Assembly (NCBI GenBank): GCA_944548615.1
Contig: OX155980.1
Location: forward strand, 3,467,884-3,531,883
From: Micropterix aruncella
Lineage: Eukaryota; Arthropoda; Insecta; Lepidoptera; Micropterigidae
Direction: 5' to 3'
DNA: 64,000 nucleotides
Numbering within the stretch: the first letter of the stretch is position 1; every line of letters begins with the position of its first letter. The notes under the pieces were generated by a model. It did no database searches. It was not told where the DNA came from and was given only the letters and a program-made list of their open reading frames with translations. Shown here piece by piece: positions 1 to 12,690 of the stretch. Position numbers and translations under genes: made by a program.

Positions 1-239
1 TGCTTTATCGAATAAAAAATTCGCGCGCGGCGCTCTATCGGAAGACGTTTAAATTATTCCGAATCATTTGCTTCCGCAGCCGCAAATGATACGGAATAAT
101 TTCAACGTTTTCCGATAGAGCGCAGTTATCTGATATCAGAAAAAATAAAATAAAATAAATAAATAAATAATTATAATTGCATAAGTTGTTAAAAATGATA
201 TGCAATAGCTTTACCGCGGCAGTCCCCGAGTGCCACACT
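1..239 (+). repeat. R590 repeat, partial copy cut by the window edge
   Basis: This is the right-hand 240 bp of a ~590-bp repeat seen in full at 31608, 38741, 52741, 53729 and 56005, and inverted at 50940. It holds a hairpin with ~42-nt arms at 30-71 and 82-123 round a 10-nt loop. It ends with the family's conserved GCAATAGCTTTACCGCGGC segment and GAGTGCCACAC. The tail then departs from the other copies, with CTTCTTTTATT in place of CGTATTTT. No coding capacity is seen. Confidence 0.85.
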
Positions 240-629
240 TCTTTTATTTTTATTATAAAATGATGTGGCTTTTTCGGTGCTTGCTCTTGAAATACATCAA
301 GTAGGATACCAGGAAAAACATTCCCAAATAAAAAAGTATCATAAAATTATTGTTGCGATGCTCCTAATTTAGGTTGTTTGGCAACGCTGAATTTGCTTTG
401 TTAGTTCGTCGCTCTGCTACGCCTTGGAAGAAAGAAACGCTACACGCGGTCCAGTTGGCCGCGGCGCTAGACCTAGTGCCTGGTACTACCACTACTGCGC
501 CACGTGCAAGAACACGTTTGTACATTATGTCCAAAAAAAACGTCTTATCGGCACTAATTATATTGTCATTATTCCATTTATCATCATTAATAACTAAATT
601 GTCGAAATAATTTGAACTAATATCACAAT
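240..629. other. unassigned stretch
   Basis: I recognise no gene or repeat here. A moderately GC-rich patch lies at 390-520, but no protein family is evident in any frame. Confidence 0.4.
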
Positions 630-870
630 CCCGGTGGAATAGTGGTCAGGTCGATTTCCGACTAGGTCGCTATTTACCGTTGGGGTAAAATAGATGTAAT
701 TGCATTTTCGACTCTTTCGATCGAATGCAATAACAACACACGCGTAAACACATGTTACACGGGCATATACATATAAACGCTTCATAGTATGTTTGTTATA
801 AGAGATTGACGTACGTCGTAAAATAAACCCGCCCATTCTGAAGGTTAACAATAGTATAAACAAACAAACA
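630..870. repeat. dispersed repeat, pair with 42395-42660
   Basis: The segment shares an ordered series of blocks with 42395-42660: ATAGTGGT(C/T)AGGTCG, a TCGAATGCAATAACA block, CATATAAACRCTTCA, GTAAGAGATTG/ATAAGAGATTG, and CCGCCCATT. The divergence indicates an old interspersed repeat. It could be a LINE 3' untranslated region; this is not established. Confidence 0.55.
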
Positions 871-934
871 ATTCACAGTACCTACGAAGGTATGTATATG
901 AGGTTTTTTCCACACTGGCTATTTTGAAATCAGA

Positions 935-1141
935 CGACGTATGTTGAAGCTTTCGATAGCATTATGTCTTATGAAATACTGCTATGGGGAGAAGCTTCTG
1001 ACGTGGAATCTATCCTTGTGCTGCAATGGAGGGCTATTTTGGTCAATACAAGGACTATGTTCTAGGGACACACTGCGAGCACTTTTTAAAGAAATGAAAA
1101 TCCCCACAGTTGCTCCTAAATGTATTTTTGCAAGTGTATAG
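935..1141 (+). pseudogene. jockey-type LINE reverse transcriptase remnant (C-terminal part)
   Basis: Two frames together resemble the region after the palm of jockey-like LINE polymerases. The first frame reads SIMSYEILLWGEASDV then ILVLQWRAILVNTR; family members usually have SY-ILLWGN and LQKRAIR here. After a frameshift near 1050 the second frame reads SRDTLRALFKEMKIPTVA. No catalytic motif is included, no start can be assigned, and the downstream frame is closed. The reading is based on familiarity with the family, not on an alignment. The fragment is too short and decayed to be active. Confidence 0.6.
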
Positions 1142-1191
1142 CATGTTTGTATTCTCAAACCTAACAGATCATAAAAAAATTGGTTATGACA

Positions 1192-1654
1192 CCCTAAACC
1201 GGGGCGCGCACTGGCGGCCTGGCCTCGGCGGCCAGTCCGCGGCGGCCAACGAGATACTGCGAAATGTATGAAATCGCCGTCAGCTGCGCGCACTTCGGCC
1301 GATTCCATACATTTCGGAGCGTCTCGCTGGCTGCCGCGGCGTAGCCGCCGCGGCCAGGCCGCAAGTGCGCACCCCGCCCAAGACTCCCCCGGCATATGGC
1401 CAAGGACAGGTTTCATCTGAATATTATTTTCACAAATAAAATCAATCCCTCTCTCAGCCGGCGGAAGAAACCGTAAGCCGGGGCGCGCACTTGCGGCCTG
1501 GCCGCGGCGATACTACGAAATGTATGGAATCGACGGCCGGCGCGCGCACTTTGGCCGCGCGGCCTACTGCGCGCGGCCGATGGCGTTTTCATACATTTCG
1601 TAGTATCTCGTTGGCCGCCGCGGCCAGGCGGCAAGTGCGCGCCTGGACTTAGGG
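1192..1654. mobile_element. GC-rich foldback / MITE-like element with two nested palindromes
   Basis: The left end (CCCTAAACCGGGGCGCGCAC) and the right end read in reverse (CCCTAAGTCCAGGCGCGCAC) match, giving terminal inverted repeats. Inside are two further palindromic blocks, about 1199-1382 and 1480-1650. Each is built of GCGGCC-type sequence round an ACATTTCG/CGAAATGT pair. No clear target duplication was found. Open frames here are by-products of high GC. Confidence 0.65.
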
Positions 1655-2613
1655 TTCGGTTACACAACCGCCTCAAGCGGCGCGGTTCGTTTCTCGGTTA
1701 ACCTCGAGCGGCTCGGCGTTAATATTTGATAAAAATATAGGTATGGCGGAATCCAAATATTTTAAGTGCAGCTTGATGCCTCCGGTTGTTCGCTTTGTGA
1801 CAAAGCCACCCCCTGGAGTGCTTCTATTATGTTTTTATTGCGCCATTATTTGCGCCATGCAGCCATTGGTACGGTAGCTAACACCTCGGTTTGGGGAGTT
1901 GGTCCACGGTGGGGCCTTCCACACAGTGTTTAAACCACTCAGAGTCGAGTAGCCTACTTGAGTGTGTACTTAAGTATGATTTCTGAATATTAATCTGCCA
2001 AGTTAAGACACACTCGAATTGAGGGACCCCTTGAGTGTCGACTCTGATTATGGCAGCCATCACTACCCGAGGAATTGCATCCCGGTACTTGTTTTTTTTT
2101 GCTCCCTCGCACCGGCACCCCTCCTCGGGCATTCTCTTTTCCGCCACCTGGAGACGCGCACGGTTGGTGCTCAGTCGCCGCGCATATACTCATTTTCTAC
2201 TCCACTACTTGTTTTAATCAATCGTTAGTACTTAATTAATTATAAATTATGTATTTTATGTATTAAAAAAACAATAGCAAGTATGTGTTTTTCCAAATCA
2301 GTTCCTCCTTTGGATTTCTGTCGTGTGTATTAGTTATTATTATTATTATTATTAGTTATTTCTTTGGATTTCTGCACGGATATATTCGTGTGTACAATCG
2401 TGGAGAAGTTGAAAATTCGATAAAAGAAATCGGTTTTTCTGTAATCCTTTTACCCCATGATCTATCATCAAAAATATTATAAAGGATACGTTGAATGTTT
2501 GAAGTAAATAAGTGTTTTTCATGGTGGGCACAGGTGTGCACTTGTCCACCTTGTATTCAATGACTGATCCCCAAATGGCTTCAAGGATTCTTCTTAGTCT
2601 TCTTCAGAGACAA
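1655..2613. other. unassigned stretch
   Basis: It holds a TTA microsatellite at about 2335-2356 and a moderately GC-rich block at 1870-2200. Read on the minus strand, that block resembles the leader-like DNA found near LINEs, but no protein family can be named. Nothing else is recognised. Confidence 0.35.
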
Positions 2614-3932
2614 CATTACATTTTTACATTACATTTTCGTCGTGTCTAATTGACGGCTAAAGAACGCTCTTGGACGTGTCAAAATAATTGGTTAGGTAGT
2701 AAGTTTCGTTACTACTCTTTACTGAATATACATAGGTAGTCAAGAATTAACTACTAGATTGTCAAACTATAAATATAAATAATCAAAATAGATCGCGCGC
2801 CACCCGCGCGAGCACGCCGGGTTCGTTGGACAATTCCCTATAATCACCCCTTAGCATAATTAGGGATATAAAAAACTCATTTGTCAAGGTTCGGTAGCGG
2901 CATTTGCAGAGAACGACCCCCCAAAAGGGAATCGTTCTCCTCCCATCCATTCCTACCTACCTAATAATTAACCGCAGGTCAGAATCCCCATTTTCCTCCT
3001 GAACGGCCATTACAGCGAGTTATGCAAATCCTCCAAGTAATATAAATGAAATACTCTAGCATACTCATTTGTAATCATATAATAACCGAATAAATATCAT
3101 GTAACTAGCAGTACATCTTTTCAATCATAAATAAAAGAATTCGGGATTCAAGGGCGGGGCCCATGGTAAATTCTGATTAAAAACAGAGGGATAAAATCCC
3201 CCTGATCATCTGAGAGAAATAGGTACTCCTCCGACGTGAAGCGGGCGGTAAAATCCGTCCTGCGAGATTGCTGCTGCCGCTGAGATTCTCCTGCATTTCG
3301 GTAAGATAGGTAACGGATTATATATTTAATTTAATTTAGAAACAGTCCACGGCAAATTCAAGGTCGTCCTTTCCCACGGGAAAGCCCTCATTTCTGCGCG
3401 CGAGGCGAATCAGGGTATGACCCACGCCCAGCGCTGAGTCTAGCACGGTGCGCCCTGGCCCGCGTCTGCACCCCCTTCTGCGTCCTCAGGATAGACGGCG
3501 TCCTGGTTCTGCCTTCTGATAACGCCCCGAATAGCCACTTCCTGGAGCCGGGATGGCGCCCACTTATTTATAGTAACAAAATTACCACTGTCATCTTTTT
3601 CTCGGCGTTCCAGACACATTGTTTTTCAGACTTTTCAATATTACTTGTTTAGGAATACGAAAGGTTAAACGGGCAACGTTACAAAGCCTAATATTTGAAG
3701 TATTTGAAAAGATACGTAGTAAAATTATTCGTCGTAATTTCAAATTGTCAGTAAAATGGTAAATAATCAAATTAAATCTACGTTATACATTTTAAACCAA
3801 AAGTACAGATAGAAGACCATATAAAATAATCAGACAATAAGGCTCTACTTTTTTAATTAATTTAAATGGGCACAATATTTGAAAAATCATGGCCCTCAAA
3901 TTCGGCCAGATTATAGAAAGGGTGGCGGAGTC
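2614..3932 (-). mobile_element. jockey-type LINE 3' end, minus strand, interrupted
   Basis: Blocks 2614-2790 and 3685-3932 together match the 3' end of the LINE at 37372-38200 and the copies at 41275-41690 and 49000-49422. On the minus strand it starts near GCCACCCTTTCTATAATC, which is the last coding part of the LINE, runs through the UTR, and ends in the GACACGACGAAAATGTAA-type tail. The copy is split by about 0.9 kb of unrelated DNA (2791-3684). Confidence 0.75.
2791..3684. other. unidentified DNA inside a LINE copy
   Basis: This segment separates the two halves of the LINE 3' end. It includes a GC-rich block at 3380-3560 and AT-rich flanks. No terminal repeats, target duplication or protein family could be recognised. 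It may be an insertion of an unknown element or the product of a rearrangement. Confidence 0.5.
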
Positions 3933-4246
3933 ATTCGAGAAGTAAGTCAAAATCTACCGAGTAAAATGCGCCAGTAAAAATTTGTGTTTTTGTGAATGGG
4001 TTGTTGTAGATCACCCAGTATGCCTAGTGTACCGCAGCGCGGTTCTTGCGATGTCGCAACGCGAAGAAATTATGTCGCAATGTGGCTCTGAGGCTACGGA
4101 GCAGACGTGTGAGAGCGGCGCGGCGCTTCTAAAACACACGAAATCTCTTTGAGGTCAAGCATCCTCCATCTCTGCCTCCTCGGCTGCCCTCGGATGCTCT
4201 TCAATGGCTTCGGATGCTCTCGGCACGTATTCGCTACCGCACAATC
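3933..4246. other. unassigned stretch
   Basis: I see nothing recognisable. A region at 4150-4230 repeats words such as CCTC(G)GCT and CGGATGCTCT, suggesting a short local duplication. Confidence 0.3.
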
Positions 4247-4590
4247 TAACGCTTTTTACACGACTGCCCAACAAAAAAAAGATTTGAATGAGTTCAGGGT
4301 TCATCTATGTATGTTTTTCTTATATATATTCTACCATAACTTCTAAACGTTTGAACCGATTTATAAGTGTGCGGTATTGTTGGAATCGTTATGTCATTCC
4401 AAGTGTCATAGGGTAATGTACGAATATCGAGCAATTAGTTGTCTAAATGTCGAAACGTCCAAATGTCAATAAATTAACATCAATTTATCGTGTTTAGTGT
4501 CAAATGAAAGGTCTTACTGAGTACATTTCGAAAACATACATGGATAAATACGTAAACCGCAAATATTTCACGATATATCACTTTCTGTAA
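4247..4590 (+). repeat. dispersed repeat, pair with 60955-61300
   Basis: Ordered blocks are shared with 60955-61300: ACACGAnTGCCCAACAA, GTTCAGGGTTCAT, GAACCGAnTTAnAAGT, TGTCAATAAATT, TAGTnTCAAATGA and GATAAATAC. The wording AACCGATTTA is common in insect non-autonomous DNA elements, but no termini were found. Confidence 0.6.
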
Positions 4591-5084
4591 CGGCAGTCGT
4601 GTTTTTCTTAAATATTTTTTTAAATATATATTTTTATTGGTATATAATACATTGATTATTCGCTCGTTCACCAGACAGTGACACCCAACGCCAATCGCGA
4701 GTAGATTGTTGTACTTTTATTTTTCATTTTATAAACTTATCCAATGTAGGTATAAATACTAGTATTTTCTGAAGGGACCACTATTCGAAACTTGTAAGCT
4801 CGAATAGTTTAGTTAATTTGCGTGAAAAACCTGTAATTCAATAAAAAAAATACTGAAAGACGCATAAAACATGTACAGGTAGAAGAATATTGATTTTGAA
4901 AAGCAGTTTCGCTATCAGGAGTGAGCAACGAAGGAGATTTCGGCATGCAGATGTAAGATTTTCGTAAGTTGAAAATAAGTGGTTGGCTGTAAGATATTTA
5001 GCTTACAAAGAGCATTTAGGATATGCACTGATTTAAGGTTGCGACACGTCATTTAAACCAGAAAAGGCACGGGAATCTGAAAAA
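4591..5084. other. unassigned AT-rich stretch
   Basis: There are no supported genes or repeats. It leads directly into the 93-bp minisatellite. Confidence 0.35.
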
Positions 5085-5480
5085 TCTAATAGTTTTTGAA
5101 AATATTCAAAACTATAGAATACTTAGAAATATTTTGAAACCATAGAAAAATAAAATTATTTGAAAATCATTTTAAAATCAAATAGTCTTTGAAAATATTC
5201 AAAACTATAGAATACTTAGAAATATTTTGAAACCATAGCAAAATAAAAACATTTGAAAATCATTTTAAAATCAAATAGTCTTTGAAAATATTCAAAACTA
5301 TAGAATACTTAGAAATATTTTGAAACCATAGAAAAATAAAATAATTTGAAAATCAATTTAAAATCAAATAGTCTTTGAAAATATTCAAATCTTTAGAATA
5401 CTTAGAAATATTTTGAAACCATAGAAAAATTAAAACATTTGAAAATCATTTTAAAACCAAATAGTCTTTGAAAAAATTCA
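5085..5480. repeat. 93-bp minisatellite, about 4.3 units
   Basis: The phrase AATAGT(C/T)TTTGAAAA recurs at about 5087, 5180, 5274, 5366 and 5459, giving a period of 93-94 bp. Units are very AT-rich and differ by scattered single-base changes. Confidence 0.85.
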
Positions 5481-5609
5481 ATATTATAGATATTCGATAG
5501 TATAGCTAATATAAAATTATCTAAAATTAAATTAACTTATAGAAATGTAAATTTACTTTAAAAAAATAAATTTACTTTTATAATAAATAAAGATTTTATT
5601 TTTTATTTT

Positions 5610-7500
5610 TTTTCCTTACACGGGAAAGGTACCCAGCGGGCAGCCTCGCCCCCTAACTACCAGTATAACCTTCAGGATAGCTCCGACCTCCCTACTGGTT
5701 ACAGGTCCGAAGTCTCTTACACGGCCTCTACCTGTTGTATTACAGCGGCGGTAATTTAATTTGAATTTATCGCGGACCTGGGCATCCTTTGCCCGTAGTG
5801 CCACATGGGATCAGGTGGCTCAAGGTCATATCAAGAGTGGCATGACAACAGGTCAACATCCACCCTCGCTGCTTAGGAGGGTGCGCAACCGTCCAGTAGC
5901 GCCGAGATGCAATCCCGCCAGTAGAAACCGGTCAATCAGTTGTACCATTCATTATTTGCATATTATTCTGCAGTACGCTGATGATATTGTTTTGTATTGG
6001 GTGTCCCCTTCTATTGAGGCAGCTATGTCTGGGGTATCTGCGGCTCTCGAATCTTTGGACTCTTGGCTCAGGGACTCCGCCCTTGAAATATCCCCCTCAA
6101 AGAGCACAGCAGTTACATTCTCTAGGCGTAGGATCCCTCCAAACACGACGATAGTATATAACGTATCGTATCAATCCCAATCAAGTCTCAGGCGACGTTA
6201 TTAGGAGTCATTCTCGACAGCAAGCTCCTCTGGACACCATATATCGATAGGATCGTATCTCGTATAATCAAAGTAACTTGTGGTGTGTGGTGGGGATCCC
6301 ATCCTTCCACACTTAAACTCCTATACAACGGGTTAGTCAGATCCCAAATTGTTACAATCTACCTTTCTAAAGCGTGCCTTAGCACGCTAGACCGCCTCCA
6401 GTACAAGGGACTCCGGCTAGAACTCGGAGCCATGAATCCCACCCACTTAGCGATCATATCCCACCCACTTATCCCTAAACTCACCATTTTGTCTAAAATG
6501 CTGCAGAGCGCATATACCCCTTCCTACAAGCTACCCTTTCTTTGTAAAAAGGCATCAGTGGCTCAACCAACTATCGCCTTCTATATACCGCTTCTCTGTC
6601 CCCAGCTAATTTCGTAATGTCTTAGGAAGGGAGGCTCAGAGTACCGAGATTTTTAATCAGACTGTCCATGGAAAAGCATAGAAGATGATCCTCAGCCGCA
6701 TAACAATATAGCATTTAAGCAGTTGGTTACCAACAACTGGCCGGGCGGGAACTATGTATTTACTGACGGCTCCAAGGCTGATGAAGGTTGCTATGTAGGA
6801 GCCGCGGTTTACCACGCCAACACAGATACCTCCAACCTGTGCCGCCTGCCCAGTGCCGCCTCCATTTACACAGCGGAAAGCGTTGCCATGCCTAAGGCAC
6901 TCCATTGCATTGATTTCTCCCACCTTGTCAACGTAGTGGTATTCACCGATTCAATGAGCCTCCTGCAGAAGCACAGCTTCCCCTCTCTCAATAACTCGCC
7001 GACGCACATCGAAAATTAAATTGGCTGTATATACGATGCCTTGGTGGCGGCTAACTTCCGGGTGCTTTCTCTAGTCATTCGTGGATTAGGGGAAATGAGA
7101 CGGTGGACGAGCTGGCGAATTCGGCTCGCACCTTCGGCTTCGAAGTCGATTGCCGTCTGTCTGCCTGTCTCCGACTTCTTCCCCTCGATAGATAATAAAT
7201 TCTTAAAAATTGGTCTCAGCGATGGCGCACTTCTTCTACCACAAAGGCTGTGGCTTCGAAGCCGTGGTACTACCTCCAGCCATTTAGTCGAAAAGAGATT
7301 TCGATAATCTGCCGCATGAGGATCGGACACTGCTCCACCCCATCGCACCTCCACCGTATTAACGTTCTCGCGCCTTCGCAATGCGGTTGTGGACACGGGG
7401 TTTGCACGCTGGACCATATATTCTTAAACTGTCCCATCCTCAATAATTATCCGAGTTTTATCCAGGACCTTATAAAGTTTATACTTTATAATCTATAAAT
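5610..7500 (+). pseudogene. I-superfamily LINE remnant with RT, RNase H and C-terminal Cys motif
   Basis: A decayed non-LTR retrotransposon spread over three frames. From about 5960 it reads LQYADDIVLYW, the RT catalytic YADD box, followed by a Ser/Leu-rich palm end. After a frameshift it continues at 6270-6617 with GVWWGSHPSTLKLLYNGLVR. At 6723-7019 there is an RNase H domain with FTDGSK, YTAES and FTDS, which supply the expected D-E-D residues. At 7080-7120 the phrase IRGNETVDELAN is the usual RNase H end. A C-terminal CGCGHG...DHIFLNCP Cys/His motif lies at 7380-7440. RNase H is typical of the I superfamily. Positions 5610-5850 instead resemble part of the R650 repeats at 57170-57300 and 62200-62340. 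Stops and frameshifts make the element inactive. Confidence 0.8.
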
Positions 7501-8368
7501 TTATAATCTTATGTAAATATCTTTATATACTTTATAATTTATAATCCAACTCCCTCTTTGTGTTCTCCACTTGTTATCCCTCAACTCACCCAAAATATAT
7601 AAAATAATATGTACATTTATTTCTCTTAATAATATTTCTGTATAGTTTCACACCCTTTCATTGTTTGTATCATCCCCAATGAACATGTTTCATGCTATAT
7701 GTACCTACATTTGTATAAATAAGTATGCCTTGTTTCAGTATTGTGCCGTCTTATATATAACAAACTAACTTAGATGCCCTCCGAAAACGACTTGGCAGAA
7801 AGGCACCGTCTATCGGTGATTGCCATAAATTAACAAAAAGAAGAATTACTTTTGCCCTGCTTGTGTCGGTAATTCTGGATTATGTTTGAGAGATTGTTTC
7901 AAGATTTATCTTTATGCACAGAAAAATTAAGGGTCGCCCTTCCAGGAAAATTTCTTAACTTCTTAAAAAAATATTTTTCTTTAGGTATATGGATATTTTC
8001 TTCATGTTACCTGACTACTTTTCAAATAAATGTTATTCAATTTAATAATGTGTTTTTATTGTATTTTACATTAGCTGGTGTTCAATCCGTCCCTCGCAAC
8101 AAAAACATTTGGAGGAGTTACCTGCGCACACTGCGTGCGTGCAATCGTCTTATTTGTACAAAGGGAGGTACAAAGCGACTGATTGCCATAGCAAAAATGG
8201 TCAATATAAAGAAAAAAAATGTTGGATTCTGGGAATGGTCTCCAAAAATATGTGCTGTCTCGAATGGGTGGAATAGATTTTACAACTTTATATTAATGTC
8301 GTTTTACGATTAGTCGATTTGGTAGTTTTTCGCGTTCTCTAAAAACAATATTTTTGCACAGCACCTAT
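7501..8368. other. unassigned stretch with one 143-codon open frame
   Basis: 7501-7790 is AT-rich and probably the 3' tail of the LINE before it. An open frame at 7882-8313 (+) of 143 codons has no recognisable domain. Its first half is hydrophobic and reads like translated AT-rich DNA. A TTACATTAG|CTGGTG sequence near 8070 could be a splice acceptor, but no gene model can be supported. Confidence 0.3.
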
Positions 8369-8997
8369 GCTTTCGGGATCTAATGAGCCCTGTTGGAGTT
8401 GGCCACGAAGACCCATTCGTTCAAGGTCGGTCATACTCACGAGTCAACACCCATCCGGCGGCCTCCACGCAGAAGGGAGAGCTAGGGTAGGACGCTGGCC
8501 TGCGGGCCAGTTTCCCATAGGAGTCAACCTTCGAGCGATTCTGGACGGTTTGCGCACTCCAATCGATTGTGTTCTCCTACTAACAGCCGGGGTAGTCTGG
8601 GAACAGTTTCCCATGGAGCGGGAGTGGTTGTTAACCTTATGGCAACTGCTCTTGAAACGACCATTTGGCCACCCGATCCTGGGTGAATAAACCCGGCGAA
8701 GGATGCTGTGGTCCGCGATAGATTCAGTTGACACCGTATCGCCGCTTCATAAGGGAGAGGACCGCGTAAGCGACCTCGAACCCATAACCGTTCGGGAGAC
8801 TGGAGTAATCTGGTTGCACCTGGTAGTAAGAGAGTGAGTGTCGGCCCGCTGGGGGACTTACCTGGACAAGTAAGACGGTGGACTGTTTTTGTCCTAAGTC
8901 TTCCGCGCTCACCTCAGGAGAGACAAAACGATCTAATATCGTTAAAACTTTCAGAGGTGACAGGCTCGCCCATTGTAGTCGACAGCTCTAGTTGCAT
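8369..8997 (-). mobile_element. R650 repeat with 9-bp target duplication
   Basis: The 629-bp element is flanked by AGCACCTAT at 8360-8368 and again at 8998-9006. Read on the minus strand it starts AACTAGAGCTGTCGAC and ends GCTCATTAGATCCCGAAAGC. The same ends occur in the copies at 29044 and 62701. It has no terminal inverted repeats, no poly-A tail and no intact frame. Target duplications of 9-12 bp without inverted ends point to a retroposon; its partner LINE is unknown. Confidence 0.8.
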
Positions 8998-9006
8998 AGC
9001 ACCTAT

Positions 9007-9426
9007 ATGCGGAGTACTTTGCTTTTAAAGTCATCTAGCACGTTTCTATGTCTGTGGTTTTATTTTTCCTAGCCCTTACTGTTATACTTTTGAGTAAAGG
9101 CAAGGTTCCATTTTTATCTAAAAACCAAAATAAAATCACCCAGACTAAGATATATCTGACTATCATTCTCCCCTTGTTGACACAAAAATATAATTCTTTC
9201 GAAAAGTTACGAAATTTACTAGGCATAGGAATAAAATCGACTATCATAATTAGGATGAGTAAATATGTTTATTATTCACATACATACTTTATTATTATTT
9301 ATTATTTATTTATTATTTATTAGTTTCAAATAGTATTCAAGACATTACAGATGAATCCGATTCGCCCTTGAATATTAAAGCTAGAGTGTAAGTCTAAAAA
9401 TAAATGACTACATAACTAAATTAATG
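9007..9426. other. unassigned AT-rich stretch
   Basis: It contains a TTATT-type low-complexity run near 9285-9320. No gene is recognised. Confidence 0.35.
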
Positions 9427-9960
9427 CTAACATTGAACAAGAAAAAAACATAAAAATATAAAACTAAATAAAAAACAGATTATGATAAACATGAGGTAGC
9501 CATGAGGGAGTTGCCTTTTTGGCTGCCAAAGGGATATACAAAAGATATCTATTTGTGTGGGTAAGGAATTAAGAAGAGCTATAACCCTTCCCACTGGCCG
9601 GTCTACAAAGATATTTGAACGGTGGTACGGCAAATTAAACAATAGATGCGATCTCCTCGCTGTGTAATTTACCGGTACGTACAATTCAAACTTACATATT
9701 ATCTCTGGCAAATAAATAGTTCATTGAATTAGTTTATATGCAAATATAATTAGTGAAATATATCGACGCGTTTCAAGACTATTGTATCCTACCATTCCTA
9801 GCACAAAATCGGACGGAAATAAGTATGGATAAATATTGTATTTTCTGTAATAAATATATCTTAAAAATTTTCTTTGAATACGCTCTACCATCTGAATGTA
9901 TTTGTTTTCACTTGTACACAAGATGACCGAGTTATATTCAAGTATGCTACGGACTAAACA
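9427..9960 (-). pseudogene. jockey-type LINE RT C-terminal remnant
   Basis: On the minus strand, 9960-9721 reads MVERIQRKFLRYIYYRKY then YPYLFPSDFVLGMVGYNSLETRR. After a stop, 9711-9560 reads FELYVPVNYTARRSHLLFNL and RPVGRVIALLNSLP. Both blocks fit the conserved C-terminal part of jockey-superfamily LINE polymerases (QRRFLRYLYYK, FVLGMVGYxSLExRR, ARRTHLLF, LGRVxRLLNxLP). The order and spacing are right for one element broken by a stop codon. The catalytic domain is absent, so this is a 5'-truncated, decayed copy. Confidence 0.8.
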
Positions 9961-10019
9961 ATTTTGAACAATCGAATTATTATGTAAAATAAGTTAATAG
10001 CAAAAACACATGTTTACAA

Positions 10020-10340
10020 CAAGCTTTTATTAAAATGATCTGTCCGAGCCAAGCCTGGGTGCATCAGCCCTATTGCGGTGAACCTTAGAACGGGCTATCA
10101 TAATTAAATGCTTACAAAAAAAAACGTTTCTGTGCTGTTGACCGTTGAGGAGTCCCCTCGTCGGTAGCCAACCCTGGGTGCAGCAGCCATGTCACGGTAA
10201 AATATAGAACGGGCGATCGTAATTGAATGCGTAAACAAAATTGTGTCTGTGCTGTTGACCGTGGAAGAGTTGCCTTGTCGAGAGCCGATCCTGAGTGTAG
10301 AATCAGGTCATGCTCACTATAAAAATGCATTGTCATCGGA
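10020..10340 (-). repeat. 118-bp tandem-unit repeat (three units)
   Basis: This is the reverse-oriented copy of a module also seen at 27940-28265 and 39541-39905. Each unit carries CTGTGCTGTTGACCGT, CCTGGGTGCAGCAGCC and GAACGGGC(T/G)ATC in this strand. Units are about 115-125 bp apart and 75-90% alike by eye. Confidence 0.8.
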
Positions 10341-11960
<1,620 letters not shown>

Positions 11961-11975
11961 TGTCAAGATGTGTCA

Positions 11976-11978
<3 letters not shown>

Positions 11979-12049
<71 letters not shown>
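11979..12049. repeat. (TA)n microsatellite, ~70 bp
   Basis: Uninterrupted alternating AT. Confidence 0.97.
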
Positions 12050-12053
<4 letters not shown>

Positions 12054-12070
12054 CCTTGAAATATATATAT

Positions 12071-12690
12071 TGTGACACGATTGCTGTTTTCCCCGATAAA
12101 TTCACATTGCACTTTAAGTAAACAACAATACACACACGCATGAGATGCATGCAGCGCCATCTTGATGCAATTCACAAGCCTTGCAAGCTAGGACTGTCAG
12201 ATACGACATACGACTATCGTAGTATCTACAAGCGTACAATTGACAACGAATCTATTGTCGGCTAGTCGATTGCCACATTTAAATCTTGTATTCAGTTATG
12301 AAAATGGATTTTAGGAAAAAGAATAATTTTAATTAAGTCGGTAAAAATAAAGAAAGATCAAATTATAAACCAGGATGCTAGGAAAATTAATACAATAATT
12401 TATTTGGGTATTATACAATTTTTAATACACAAAATCATGATTAACATTGGTAATTAAATTCCGTACGTAAAAACGCGGACACTTAGCCACATTAAATCAG
12501 ATCCGCTCAACTAGAAATTAAATCTAGTATTTTATAAAAATACTGTAACAATTATTCAAATTAATAAAATAAATGTAAATTAAGCACCGGAAGCCTAAAC
12601 GAGTCGAGTAAGAAGCCATCATTAGACGGCCATGTTTCCGCCCTTTCTTTTTCGAATTCGCAATTCAGCTGGTGCGGTCGATATTAATTG
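12071..12690. repeat. LTR-like direct repeat, left copy (620 bp)
   Basis: It starts TGTGACACGATTGCTG and ends TCGATATTAATTG. It matches 13302-13921 over its whole length; the only difference noticed is CACATTGC against CGCATTGC. It starts with TG as LTRs do but lacks the usual CA end. Confidence 0.8.

Noticed and set aside
9427..9960. Host membrane protein (hydrophobic tail at 9427-9500)
   Set aside because: The hydrophobic end comes from AT-rich 3' DNA; the conserved blocks match a LINE polymerase end.
10020..10340. tRNA-like or small RNA genes in the 118-bp units
   Set aside because: No cloverleaf or pol III boxes could be matched; the units are tandem repeats shared with two other loci.
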